From JAWXCM01 sp034408745 (GTDB lineage Bacteria > Acidobacteriota > Terriglobia > Bryobacterales > Bryobacteraceae), in contig JAWXCM010000241.1 in the NCBI GenBank assembly GCA_034408745.1, positions 1 through 7,415 on the forward strand: a stretch of DNA of 7,415 bases, given 5' to 3'. Position numbers and translations under genes: made by a program. The notes beneath the pieces were generated by a model, which did not search any database, was not told the DNA's origin, and saw only the letters and a program-made list of their open reading frames with translations. Position 1 is the stretch's first letter, and every line of letters starts with the position of its first letter. Positions 1-5,867 of the stretch are shown here, piece by piece.

Positions 1-268
1 CCGGCGACAACCCCGTAAGGGCCGCGCAGCGGCCCAGTACCACCGGATCATTGAGGTCCTCGTCGGACAGCCTGATCATGTACTGGCGCGCAATCTGGTC
101 CCAGGTATCGGAGTCCAGGATCGGCGTGAGAGGGATACAGAAGAGTACCGCTCTATCCGATGCATGTTGGTAGAAGGCGTCGGCCTGTCGTTCGCCTGTG
201 TCATGGGGCTCAACAACTTCCTCCTGTTTCTTCATGAGGCACGAAGAGGGCTGCGCATCCTGCGTCAT
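1..268 (-). CDS. Unknown protein, N-terminal part (runs off left edge)
   Basis: The minus strand is open from position 268 to the left edge and gives 89 residues of sensible protein. It begins MTQDAQPSS, passes through an acidic stretch (KKQEEVVEPHDTGE), and ends in a segment that reads like a folded domain, with DTWDQIARQYMIRLSDED and LGRCAALTGLSP. Third codon positions are mostly G or C, as in the recognised genes. I do not recognise a family. The start is uncertain: ATG at 268 has GGAGG only one base upstream, which is too close; ATG at 235 (MKKQEEV) has no Shine-Dalgarno; GTG at 280 is also in frame. An in-frame TGA lies further upstream. There is no signal peptide or membrane segment, so a cytoplasmic protein is likely. 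The C-terminal part lies outside the window. Confidence 0.6.
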   Translation of the reverse strand, partial: MTQDAQPSSCLMKKQEEVVEPHDTGERQADAFYQHASDRAVLFCIPLTPILDSDTWDQIARQYMIRLSDEDLNDPVVLGRCAALTGLSP

Positions 269-410
269 GCCTCCGTGCACCAATGCGGCATCGTTAAAGA
301 GAAAAGGACGGGAGAACTGTCATCGGGCTCGCCACACAGCAGACCCGCCCTTGAACGGCCCCGTGCGAATACACACATTCGTGCAGAGGCACTCGCACCA
401 ACAGCGCAGT

Positions 411-444
411 TCGCTCGTTGATGGATGCCTGAGGCAACGAGCGA
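411..444. repeat. Perfect 10-bp inverted repeat with 14-base loop
   Basis: TCGCTCGTTG at 411-420 is the exact reverse complement of CAACGAGCGA at 435-444. It lies between the stop of the winged-helix-like gene (507) and the start of the left-edge gene (268), both on the minus strand. No U-tract follows on either strand, so a classical intrinsic terminator is not supported. It could be a factor-assisted terminator, an mRNA-stabilising hairpin, or an operator for the left-edge gene. The rest of the interval 269-506 shows no convincing gene. Confidence 0.6.
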
Positions 445-506
445 TCAGATGAACGAACCGGACAGACACCGGGCTATTCATGGATTTCCCGCAGGTGCGG
501 AGCAGT

Positions 507-713
507 TTACACATCCACGCGGTATCTGCCTGCGCCCTTGGCAGTCAAGCGAATGTCTCCAGTCCGACTCAGATGGTCCACCACGGCGAAGACCTGATTC
601 CAAGTGAGATCCGGACAATACTCGAGAATCTGTTCCAGAAAAAGACCGGATTGATCGGTGAGCACCGCGAGTATTCGGCGGGCAACGTCGCTCTGTCGAG
701 ATGCGTCTCCCAT
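507..713 (-). CDS. Small winged-helix-like protein (68 aa)
   Basis: The protein is 68 residues, starting MGDASRQSDVARRIL and ending GRYRVDV. An upstream in-frame ATG at 788 exists. I chose ATG 713 because AAAGGAG stands 7 bases before it on the minus strand, and because residues upstream of it look non-coding. Residues 8-48 suggest three short helices (ARRILAVLTD, LEQILEY, TWNQVFAVVDHLSR). They are followed by a possible beta wing (DIRLTAKGAGRYRV), the layout of a mini winged helix as used to read DNA in small regulators. This is inferred from pattern only. It lies 84 bp downstream of the exported-protein gene on the same strand and may be co-transcribed with it. I associate such short proteins with Nitrospira genomes, without proof. 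It could also be a protein-binding rather than a DNA-binding domain. Confidence 0.75.
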   Translation of the reverse strand: MGDASRQSDVARRILAVLTDQSGLFLEQILEYCPDLTWNQVFAVVDHLSRTGDIRLTAKGAGRYRVDV

Positions 714-797
714 GTTAATGCTCCTTTCTGTTCTTCCGACCATCGAACCGTGTCCGTTGGCAACCCGACACCCAGGCGCACTCCACAACGACCGTCT

Positions 798-1154
798 TTA
801 CCAGCGCCATACCGGCATGCCTGCATCTCTGGCATCATGCGTTGGAATTTCACCAGGACTGACGTTGATAGCAGCTCCGTGCGAGCTGGTGGTGGTGCGG
901 GACCCGCCCACTCTCCCCCCAACGCTCTTCGAATTAAGGCCCCTGCCTGTATGTGAATCTCGCGACAGACCGCCACGATGAGTGGTTATCGAGCCCGTCC
1001 CATGGGGTTGTCTTTCATGCACGCCCCCAGGCTGGGGGCCATGCAGGGGCGGAACGCCAGCTCGATGCTCTAACTCGGCCCACGCGGGCGTAACAAAGAG
1101 GACAACGCCCAGCACCGGTACCGACATTGCCCGCAGTATCTGTAGAGTGACCAT
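798..1154 (-). CDS. Small Sec-exported Gly/Arg/His-rich protein (118 aa)
   Basis: The start ATG at 1154 is preceded on the minus strand by GGAGGTG with 5-6 bases of spacing, an excellent ribosome binding site. Residues 1-26 form a signal peptide: a short basic start, a hydrophobic core (VPVLGVVLFV) and a signal peptidase I site after AWA. The mature part of about 92 residues has no cysteine. It is rich in Gly, Arg, Ser and Thr and has about eight His spread along it, with PLHGPQPGGVHERQPHG near its start, so it looks disordered. I know no family. The protein should be periplasmic or secreted; metal binding is only a guess from the His content. It is divergent from nhaR with a LysR-type operator between them. 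The mature region could alternatively be out of frame after an old indel, since the signal peptide is far more convincing than the rest. Confidence 0.55.
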   Translation of the reverse strand: MVTLQILRAMSVPVLGVVLFVTPAWAELEHRAGVPPLHGPQPGGVHERQPHGTGSITTHRGGLSRDSHTGRGLNSKSVGGRVGGSRTTTSSHGAAINVSPGEIPTHDARDAGMPVWRW

Positions 1155-1196
1155 GTTGGCACCTCCAGTTCGGTCCTTGGTTCTCTTCTCGAAGAT

Positions 1197-1225
1197 ATGA
1201 TAACAACGGATCGATCAATTGAAAA
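1197..1225 (-). promoter_or_regulatory. Candidate sigma70 promoter for the exported-protein gene
   Basis: Read on the minus strand, TTTTCA (1225-1220) and TATCAT (1202-1197) are separated by 17 bases. They resemble -35 and -10 boxes, with four and about five matches to consensus. Transcription would begin near 1190 and leave a leader of about 36 bases with the GGAGGTG ribosome binding site. The weak -35 fits a promoter that needs an activator. Confidence 0.4.
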
Positions 1226-1226
1226 A

Positions 1227-1266
1227 TAGATAAATCAACCTAGATACATCGTTTATTTCGATGTAT
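1227..1266. promoter_or_regulatory. LysR-type operator in the nhaR divergent region
   Basis: ATACATCG (1244-1251) and CGATGTAT (1259-1266) form a perfect 8-bp inverted repeat with a 7-base AT-rich spacer. Inside it are ATC-N9-GAT (1248-1262) and T-N11-A, both signatures of LysR-family binding sites. A further half-site-like direct repeat lies beside it: TAGATAAATC (1227-1236) against TAGATACATC (1241-1250), 9 of 10 identical. The palindrome ends 10 bases before the nhaR start, so binding should repress nhaR. It is centred about 65 bp upstream of the predicted start of the divergent transcript, with the extra half-site near -41. This matches the recognition-site and activation-site arrangement known for LysR regulators. 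Confidence 0.65.
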
Positions 1267-1269
1267 ACT
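1264..1269 (+). promoter_or_regulatory. Possible -10 box for nhaR (leaderless start)
   Basis: TATACT lies 7 bases before the nhaR ATG at 1277. If it is the -10 box, transcription would start at or within a base or two of the start codon. No Shine-Dalgarno sequence is present in the preceding 20 bases, which fits a leaderless message. No good -35 is seen 17 bases upstream. An alternative is TTGAAA (1219-1224) with TAGATA (1241-1246), spacing 16. Confidence 0.25.
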
Positions 1270-1276
1270 CCACGCC

Positions 1277-2176
1277 ATGGAATGGTTGAACTATCACCAC
1301 CTCTTGTATTTTTGGTCGGTTGCCAAACACGGAACCGTGGCGAAGGCCTGCAAGGAGTTGCGCCTCACTCAGCCGACGATCAGCGCGCAGATCCGGGTGC
1401 TGGAAGACACGCTGGGTGAACAACTGTTTGTGCGGGCAGGCAGATACCTGGTGTTGACGGAGATGGGCCGTGTCGTGTTCAACTACGCCGAGGACATCTT
1501 CTCGCTGGGGCGAGATCTAATGAACACGGTGAAGGGACGTGCCAGTGGGAAACCCATACGATTGGTCGTTGGCATCGCCGACGCCGTACCGAAGCTGCTC
1601 GCGTCCCAGCTGCTGAAGCCCGCGTTCAGTCTCGCCTCCGCCACGCGCCTCGTGTGCTGGGAAGACAAGCTGGACCGCTTGTTGGCCGATCTGGCGATTC
1701 ATGGACTGGATCTTGTCATCGCCGACACCCCCGCGCCTCCGACCATCAAGGTGCAGGCCTATAACCATTTAATGGGAGAGTCGGGCGTGACGCTCTTCGC
1801 CCCGGCGAAATTGGCGGCGCGGTATCGCCGAAACTTTCCACGCTCCTTGGAAAGTGCTCCGCTGCTGTTGCCCACCACCAACGCCATGCTGCGGCGCTTA
1901 TTGGATGACTGGTTTGTCCGGAATGACATTCACCCCACCATCGTGGGCGAGTTCGAAGACAGCGCAACTTTGAAGGCGTTCGGCCAGGAGGGACACGGGC
2001 TGTTTCCAGGCCCCACCGTGCTAGAAAAGGAAATCTGCCGCCAATATCAGGTACAGGTGGTGAGTCGAGTGGAGTCCGTGAAACAGCGTTTTTATGCCAT
2101 CACAGTGGAACGGCGGCTCACGCACCCGGCTGTGCGGGCCATCTTTGAAGGGGCACGCCAGGACCTTCTCGCCTAG
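1277..2176 (+). CDS. nhaR: LysR-family transcriptional regulator, NhaR type
   Basis: The protein has 299 residues, the normal length for the family (Escherichia coli NhaR is about 300). Residues 4-62 form the DNA-binding winged helix, with NYHHLLYFW at the start and the recognition region LRLTQPTISAQIRVLE near 29-44. A linker helix follows, then the two-lobed effector domain from about 95 to the end. Typical NhaR-group stretches are visible: GIADAVPK, LLADLAIHGLDLVIAD, GEFEDSATLKAFGQEG and ITVERRLTHPAVRAIFE. In enterobacteria NhaR senses sodium and activates the Na+/H+ antiporter nhaA. No antiporter is seen here, so the ligand and target in this organism are open, and the divergent exported protein is the obvious candidate target. 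The start is fixed by the conserved N-terminus (MEWLNYHHLL); there is no ribosome binding site. No clear terminator precedes the insertion sequence 20 bp downstream. Confidence 0.93.
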   Translation: MEWLNYHHLLYFWSVAKHGTVAKACKELRLTQPTISAQIRVLEDTLGEQLFVRAGRYLVLTEMGRVVFNYAEDIFSLGRDLMNTVKGRASGKPIRLVVGIADAVPKLLASQLLKPAFSLASATRLVCWEDKLDRLLADLAIHGLDLVIADTPAPPTIKVQAYNHLMGESGVTLFAPAKLAARYRRNFPRSLESAPLLLPTTNAMLRRLLDDWFVRNDIHPTIVGEFEDSATLKAFGQEGHGLFPGPTVLEKEICRQYQVQVVSRVESVKQRFYAITVERRLTHPAVRAIFEGARQDLLA

Positions 2177-2196
2177 GCTCGTCAGTTCCTTTTTCG

Positions 2197-2213
2197 GGTA
2201 TTGTCAATTTAAC
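2197..2213 (+). repeat. Left terminal inverted repeat of the IS
   Basis: GGTATTGTCAATTTAAC. It matches the reverse complement of 2984-3000 (GGTATTGTCAACGTAAC) at 15 of 17 positions. It starts 20 bp after the nhaR stop codon. Confidence 0.85.
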
Positions 2214-2236
2214 TCCCATTTGGCAGACTGGGCAGC

Positions 2237-2935
2237 ATGAACACCACAACACCCCACGACCAACGCCATCGCGTTCCCTCAGCAATCATCAGCCACGCCA
2301 TCTGGCGCTCTCATCGAATTTGCGTGAACGTCCGTGAAGTCGAAGACCTCTTCGCTGAACGTGGAGTCACGGGGACTGATAAAACACTTCGCCAGGGGTG
2401 TCAGACGTTTGGGCCAGCCTAGGCTCGCACACGGAAACAGCGCCACGGTCGTCTCGGTGACACCTGGTACCTCGACGACGTGGGTGTGACCATGCAAGGC
2501 ACACCGCAGTATCTGTGGCGAACCGTCGACCAAGACGGTGATACCATTGCTAGCTGAGTGCTGCGCCGGCGGAATCAAGCAGCGGCGGGACGCGTCGTTC
2601 GTCCGTTACTCAAAGGCCACGGCCGTGCGCCGCGCTGGATGATGACCGATACACTCAAACGCTATGAGGCGGCTCATCGCACAGTCATGCCCACTGTCGA
2701 ACACCTCAATCCTCTCTGCGCGCATCACCGCGCCGCAGTCTCGCACCAACCGACTCGGCAACCAGCATATCATCTGCGCGGCGTTGCTTCCTCCACGCAC
2801 GCGCAACGGTTTCTGCCGCTGTACGGCCTCACCCAGAATGTGTTTCGCCTCGGCCGTCATTTGATCCAGACGGTCAACGACCGGTGCTGACGAACGCAGG
2901 CATTTCAGATGTGGACGGACGCGGTGTGTGCCTAA
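2237..2935 (+). pseudogene. IS6-family DDE transposase, three in-frame stops
   Basis: One frame covers about 232 residues, the normal length for IS6 transposases, with no indel. It begins with the family's N-terminal region (HRVPSAIISHAIWRSHRICVNVREVEDLFAERGVT, split over residues 10-45) and then TLRQGCQTFGPA. TAG at 2420-2422 stands where a Tyr is usual (GPAYAR). The first catalytic Asp is present in GDTWYLDDVGV, the second in WMMTDTLKRY. The third acidic residue is lost: family members have NNRAEVSHQPTRQ, here it reads HHRAAVSHQPTRQ. TGA at 2555-2557 interrupts after DGDTIAS. TGA at 2888-2890 falls near the C-terminus, after which the frame continues RTQAFQMWTDAVCA to TAA at 2933-2935. The family residues quoted are from memory. 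The gene cannot yield an active transposase. Confidence 0.88.
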
Positions 2936-2983
2936 GGGATGGTGTTACTGCTCGATACATCCGTTCCCTTGTGCGTGCAGCCG

Positions 2984-3000
2984 GTTACGTTGACAATACC
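2984..3000 (-). repeat. Right terminal inverted repeat of the IS
   Basis: The reverse complement reads GGTATTGTCAACGTAAC and pairs with the left end. It lies 20 bp before the copA start codon, so the copA leader is almost entirely IS sequence. Confidence 0.85.
2990..2995 (+). promoter_or_regulatory. Outward -35-like box in the IS right end
   Basis: TTGACA, a perfect -35 hexamer, lies inside the right inverted repeat and points towards copA. IS6-family ends are known to supply outward -35 boxes that make hybrid promoters. Here the base run 17 positions downstream (3013-3018, TCGACC) is a poor -10, so a working promoter is not shown. Confidence 0.3.
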
Positions 3001-3020
3001 GTCTTTCCGGAGTCGACCCC

Positions 3021-5360
3021 ATGAACCAGGACGAGCACCCCCATCGAACCGGGCACTCTGCGCCGTCAGCATCGGTAGCGACGCCGCTGAAGGATCCCGT
3101 GTGTGGCATGACGGTCACGGAGGATTCGCCGCATCGGCACCAGCACAAGGGCCGCACCTACTTCTTCTGTAGCGAGACGTGCAGGGCGAAATTCGCTGCG
3201 GAGCCGCTCACGTACGTTGCGCCCGCATCGGCACCGGCGCCCATCCCCGCGCAAGCGGCCACCGTCTATATCTGCCCGATGCATCCGGAGGTCCGGCAGG
3301 ACCGCCCGGGAACCTGCCTGAAATGCGGGATGGCACTCGAGCCCGAGCTGCCGAGCGTCGAGGACGAAGAGAGTCCCGAGCTGTCGGACTTTCGGCGGCG
3401 CTTCTGGTGGACCCTTCCCCCCACGGTCATCGTCACCGTGCTGGCGATGTTCGGCCATCAGCTCGGGTGGTTCGACATGGCGACGCAGAGCTGGATTGAG
3501 CTCGTCTTGTCGGTGCCGGTCGTGCTGTGGGCTGGGTGGCCGTTCTTCGTGCGCGGCGCCCAGTCGATCGCCAACCGCAGCCCCAACATGTGGACGCTGA
3601 TCGGAATCGGAACCGGCTCGGCGTTCGTGTACAGCGTCGTCGCGACTGTCGCGCCCGGTGTGTTCCCGGACTCGTTCGTCTCGATGGGACGGGTGTCTGT
3701 GTACTTCGAGGCCGCGGTCGTCATCATCTCGCTGACCCTGCTGGGGCAGCTCCTTGAGCTGACGGCGCGCTCGCAGACGTCGGCCGCCATCAAGTCGCTG
3801 CTCGGCCTCGCGCCGAAGACCGCGCGCCGCATCAAGGTGGACGGCACCGAGGAGGACGTCGCGCTTTCCCATGTTCACATCGGCGATTCGTTGCGTGTCC
3901 GGCCCGGCGAGAAGGTGCCCGTGGACGGCGTGGTGATCGAGGGCAAGAGCGCGGTGGACGAATCGATGCTGACCGGCGAATCACTCCCCGTGAGTAAGGG
4001 CCCGGGCGACAAGCTCATCGGCGCCACGCTCAACACCAACGGGGCGCTCGTCATGCGCTCCGAACGCGTCGGCGCACAGACGATGCTCGCGCAGATCGTA
4101 CAGATGGTCGCGCAGGCACAGCGCTCCAAGGCGCCGATGCAGCGCATGGCGGATACGGTCGCCGGCTGGTTTGTGTTGGCGGTGGTCGCCATCGCCCTGG
4201 CCACCTTCTTCGTCTGGGGTTTCCTGGGACCCGAGCCGAGCTGGGTCTATGGCCTGGTCAACGCCGTGGCGGTGCTCATCATCGCGTGCCCCTGTGCCCT
4301 CGGACTGGCGACACCCATGTCGATCATGGTGGCGACCGGCAAGGCGGCGACCCAGGGCGTGCTGTTCCGCGATGCCGCCGCCATCGAGCGCTTTCGCACA
4401 GTTGACACTCTGATTGTCGACAAGACCGGCACGCTCACCGAAGGCAAGCCCGCCTTCGACCGCGCCGTGCCCATTGATGGGGTGCAAGCAGACGAGGTTC
4501 TGCGGCTGGCGGCGAGCTTGGACCAGGGCAGCGAGCATCCGCTCGCAGACGCCATCGTCCGCGCTGCCCGCGAGCGCGGTCTCGCGCTCGACAAGCCCGA
4601 GACGTTCGAGTCGGGCTCGGGCATCGGAGTGCGCGGACGGGTAGTGGGCCGCGAGCTTGCGCTCGGCAACACGACGCTCATGAACCAGCTCGGCGTCGCA
4701 GTGGACAGCCTGACCGCCCAGGCAGAAGGTCTGCGCGCCGGGGGTGCCAGCGTGATGTATCTGGCGGTCGATGGCCGCTTGATGGGTCTCTTGGCGGTGT
4801 CGGACCCGATCAAGGCCAGCACACCGGAAGCCCTGGCGACGCTGAAAGGCGCAGGCCTGCGCGTGGTGATGGCCACTGGCGACGGGCTGACCACCGCTCG
4901 CGCGGTCGCCAGCCGTCTCGGCATTGACGAGGTGCATGGCGAGGTGAAGCCGGCGGACAAGCTCATGCTCGTGGAACGCTTGCAGCAGGAGGGCCACGTC
5001 GTCGCCATGGCCGGTGACGGGATCAACGACGCGCCCGCCTTGGCGAAGGCCGATGTAGGCGTCGCCATGGGCACCGGCACGGACGTCGCCATGAACAGCG
5101 CCCAGGTTACGCTGGTGAAGGGCGATCTGCGGGGCATCGCGCAGGCTCGGGCGCTCTCCGAAGCCACCGTCGCCAACATGAAGCAGAACCTCGGCTTCGC
5201 CTTCATCTACAACGCGCTCGGCGTGCCGCTGGCCGCTGGTGTGCTCTATCCGTTCACCGGGTGGCTACTCTCTCCCATGGTTGCCGCACTGGCCATGAGC
5301 CTGAGCTCCGCGTCGGTCGTCACCAACGCGCTGCGCCTGCGCGGCGCACGGACACGCTGA
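3021..5360 (+). CDS. copA: Copper-exporting P1B-type ATPase with YHS and metal-binding modules
   Basis: The 779-residue inner-membrane pump couples ATP hydrolysis to export of Cu(I) (or Ag(I)) from the cytoplasm. The N-terminus has no CxxC HMA domain. Instead it has a YHS/TRASH-type site (DPVCGM at 25-30, FFCSETC at 48-54), a Pro/Ala linker, and a second Cys/Met/His module (YICPMHPE from 83, GTCLKCGMAL at 97-106). About eight membrane segments follow. The actuator motif TGES is at 318-321 and the transport motif CPC at 423-425. The phosphorylated Asp is 467 in DKTGTLT, the His-Pro motif is 506-507, and the hinge GDGINDAP starts at 665. YN (730-731) in membrane helix 7 and MSLSS (759-763) in helix 8 are the residues of the copper/silver P1B-1 subgroup. 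GGAG at 3009-3012 stands 8 bases before the ATG. By eye the gene is more GC-rich than nhaR and the flanks. It begins 20 bp after an IS end, which suggests acquisition. No copper-responsive operator or copper chaperone gene is seen. Confidence 0.96.
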   Translation: MNQDEHPHRTGHSAPSASVATPLKDPVCGMTVTEDSPHRHQHKGRTYFFCSETCRAKFAAEPLTYVAPASAPAPIPAQAATVYICPMHPEVRQDRPGTCLKCGMALEPELPSVEDEESPELSDFRRRFWWTLPPTVIVTVLAMFGHQLGWFDMATQSWIELVLSVPVVLWAGWPFFVRGAQSIANRSPNMWTLIGIGTGSAFVYSVVATVAPGVFPDSFVSMGRVSVYFEAAVVIISLTLLGQLLELTARSQTSAAIKSLLGLAPKTARRIKVDGTEEDVALSHVHIGDSLRVRPGEKVPVDGVVIEGKSAVDESMLTGESLPVSKGPGDKLIGATLNTNGALVMRSERVGAQTMLAQIVQMVAQAQRSKAPMQRMADTVAGWFVLAVVAIALATFFVWGFLGPEPSWVYGLVNAVAVLIIACPCALGLATPMSIMVATGKAATQGVLFRDAAAIERFRTVDTLIVDKTGTLTEGKPAFDRAVPIDGVQADEVLRLAASLDQGSEHPLADAIVRAARERGLALDKPETFESGSGIGVRGRVVGRELALGNTTLMNQLGVAVDSLTAQAEGLRAGGASVMYLAVDGRLMGLLAVSDPIKASTPEALATLKGAGLRVVMATGDGLTTARAVASRLGIDEVHGEVKPADKLMLVERLQQEGHVVAMAGDGINDAPALAKADVGVAMGTGTDVAMNSAQVTLVKGDLRGIAQARALSEATVANMKQNLGFAFIYNALGVPLAAGVLYPFTGWLLSPMVAALAMSLSSASVVTNALRLRGARTR

Positions 5361-5517
5361 CGTCGCAACCGCGTTGTGGCGTAGCATTTCGGTCGCGACG
5401 TGGGACGAGGGAGTGCTCTTGCATGCGCGCGCACGCGGCGGGAATCACCGGGCACGCTTGGTCGGAAGAGGCCCGTTCAGCGAGTGGGCGGCGGAGCATC
5501 GGAAAAGGAGACGCATC

Positions 5518-5619
5518 CTGGCGACGAGCAACATCGGAATCATCGGTGATGGCACCGTGGGCAGCGCTCTCGCGCGTGGGCTTACGCGCGCGAGAAAGGA
5601 GGAAATTCATGACCATTGA
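5518..5619 (+). pseudogene. Head of a Rossmann-fold NADP(H):F420 reductase-like gene
   Basis: About 25 residues match the N-terminal nucleotide-binding loop of F420-dependent NADP reductases and related dehydrogenases: ATSNIGIIGDGTVGSALARGL. The glycine pattern GxGxxG reads GDGTVG. The frame then runs into RKEEIHDH and a stop (5617-5619), so the rest of the domain is gone. AAAAGGAG (5503-5510) lies 7 bases before CTG 5518, exactly where an ATG would be expected. The start has either mutated from ATG or is a rare CTG start. The break falls at about 5592, just before the ribosome binding site of the next ORF. It lies 157 bp downstream of copA. Nothing convincing is seen in 5361-5517. Confidence 0.55.
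5568..5595. repeat. GC-rich imperfect hairpin before a ribosome binding site
   Basis: CGCGCGT (5571-5577) pairs exactly with ACGCGCG (5584-5590) around a 6-base loop. The stem extends by TCT/AGA (5568-5570 and 5593-5595) past a two-base bulge. It sits within the end of the Rossmann fragment and immediately before AAAGGAGG, the ribosome binding site of the next ORF. Confidence 0.45.
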
Positions 5620-5692
5620 ACGTTGGACCCTCTCGGTTTTTGATTGCGTATTCGCGGGCCGGACGAATCGCCGTGCACATTCAATGGCCTAG
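5609..5692 (+). CDS. Short ORF with strong RBS (27 aa), probably a gene remnant
   Basis: AAAGGAGG ends 6 bases before ATG 5609, a near-ideal ribosome binding site, yet the ORF has only 27 residues (MTIERWTLSVFDCVF and so on) and stops at TAG 5690-5692. The first residues, MTIERW, recall the start of small DUF2892-type membrane proteins, but the expected hydrophobic body does not follow in any frame. The simplest reading is the preserved head of a lost gene. A functional mini-protein cannot be excluded. It overlaps the end of the Rossmann fragment by 11 bases. Confidence 0.3.
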   Translation: MTIERWTLSVFDCVFAGRTNRRAHSMA

Positions 5693-5774
5693 CGCGGCCG
5701 GCTACCGCGAAGCTACCAAATTCCCAAGTTGGATGGAGTGTGGTTGCGTAACGGAGACGCACCTTGGCGAAATG

Positions 5775-5800
5775 GTGAACACATCCAGTGTGAACACATC
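5775..5800. repeat. Direct repeat GTGAACACATC, two copies, 15-bp period
   Basis: GTGAACACATC occurs at 5775-5785 and 5790-5800, exactly identical and offset by 15 bp. It may be two protein-binding half-sites or a chance short tandem repeat. It lies in a stretch (5693-5867) in which I see no gene. Confidence 0.5.
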
Positions 5801-5867
5801 ACACGCGGGTTGCCCCCCCACAGGTCGGTGAATAAACCTCTCATTGTTATTGGAGATACGATCCGCA

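Larger units (their letters stand above)
2197..3000 (+). mobile_element. Degenerate IS6-family insertion sequence (804 bp)
   Basis: The element is defined by terminal inverted repeats at 2197-2213 and, inverted, at 2984-3000, which match at 15 of 17 positions. Both start GGTATTGTCAA. Between them is one transposase frame of IS6/IS26 type filling most of the element. The overall length is normal for the family. The flanking octamers (CTTTTTCG at left, GTCTTTCC at right) agree at only 5 of 8 positions, so no target duplication is claimed. IS6 elements move by replicative cointegrates and often lack matching flanks. The element is probably immobile because its transposase is broken. It separates nhaR from copA. 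Confidence 0.85.

Noticed and set aside
2171..2427. GCCTAGGCTCG repeated at 2171-2181 and 2417-2427
   Set aside because: The first copy is the nhaR end and the second lies inside the transposase frame. GCCTAGGC is self-complementary and 11 bp is short, so chance is likely. It is not at the IS ends and cannot be a target duplication.
2237..2935. Stop-codon reassignment explaining the stops in the transposase and PilZ frames
   Set aside because: copA, nhaR and the small genes end normally at TAG, TGA or TAA where their families end, and the transposase also lost a catalytic residue. Decay is simpler.
2189..3008. 8-bp target site duplication for the IS
   Set aside because: The flanks CTTTTTCG and GTCTTTCC agree at only five positions, which T-richness alone could explain.
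3900..5200. CRISPR array, tRNA or rRNA anywhere in the window
   Set aside because: No regularly spaced repeat of 20 bases or more and no cloverleaf-like segment was seen. The short repeats found are two-copy only.
3066..5206. Several long minus-strand and alternate-frame ORFs inside copA
   Set aside because: They are shadows of a highly GC-biased gene whose plus-strand frame has every P-type ATPase motif.
5361..5400. Terminator after copA (GCAACCGCGTTGT)
   Set aside because: Only four base pairs with a 3-base loop and no T-tract, too weak to call.
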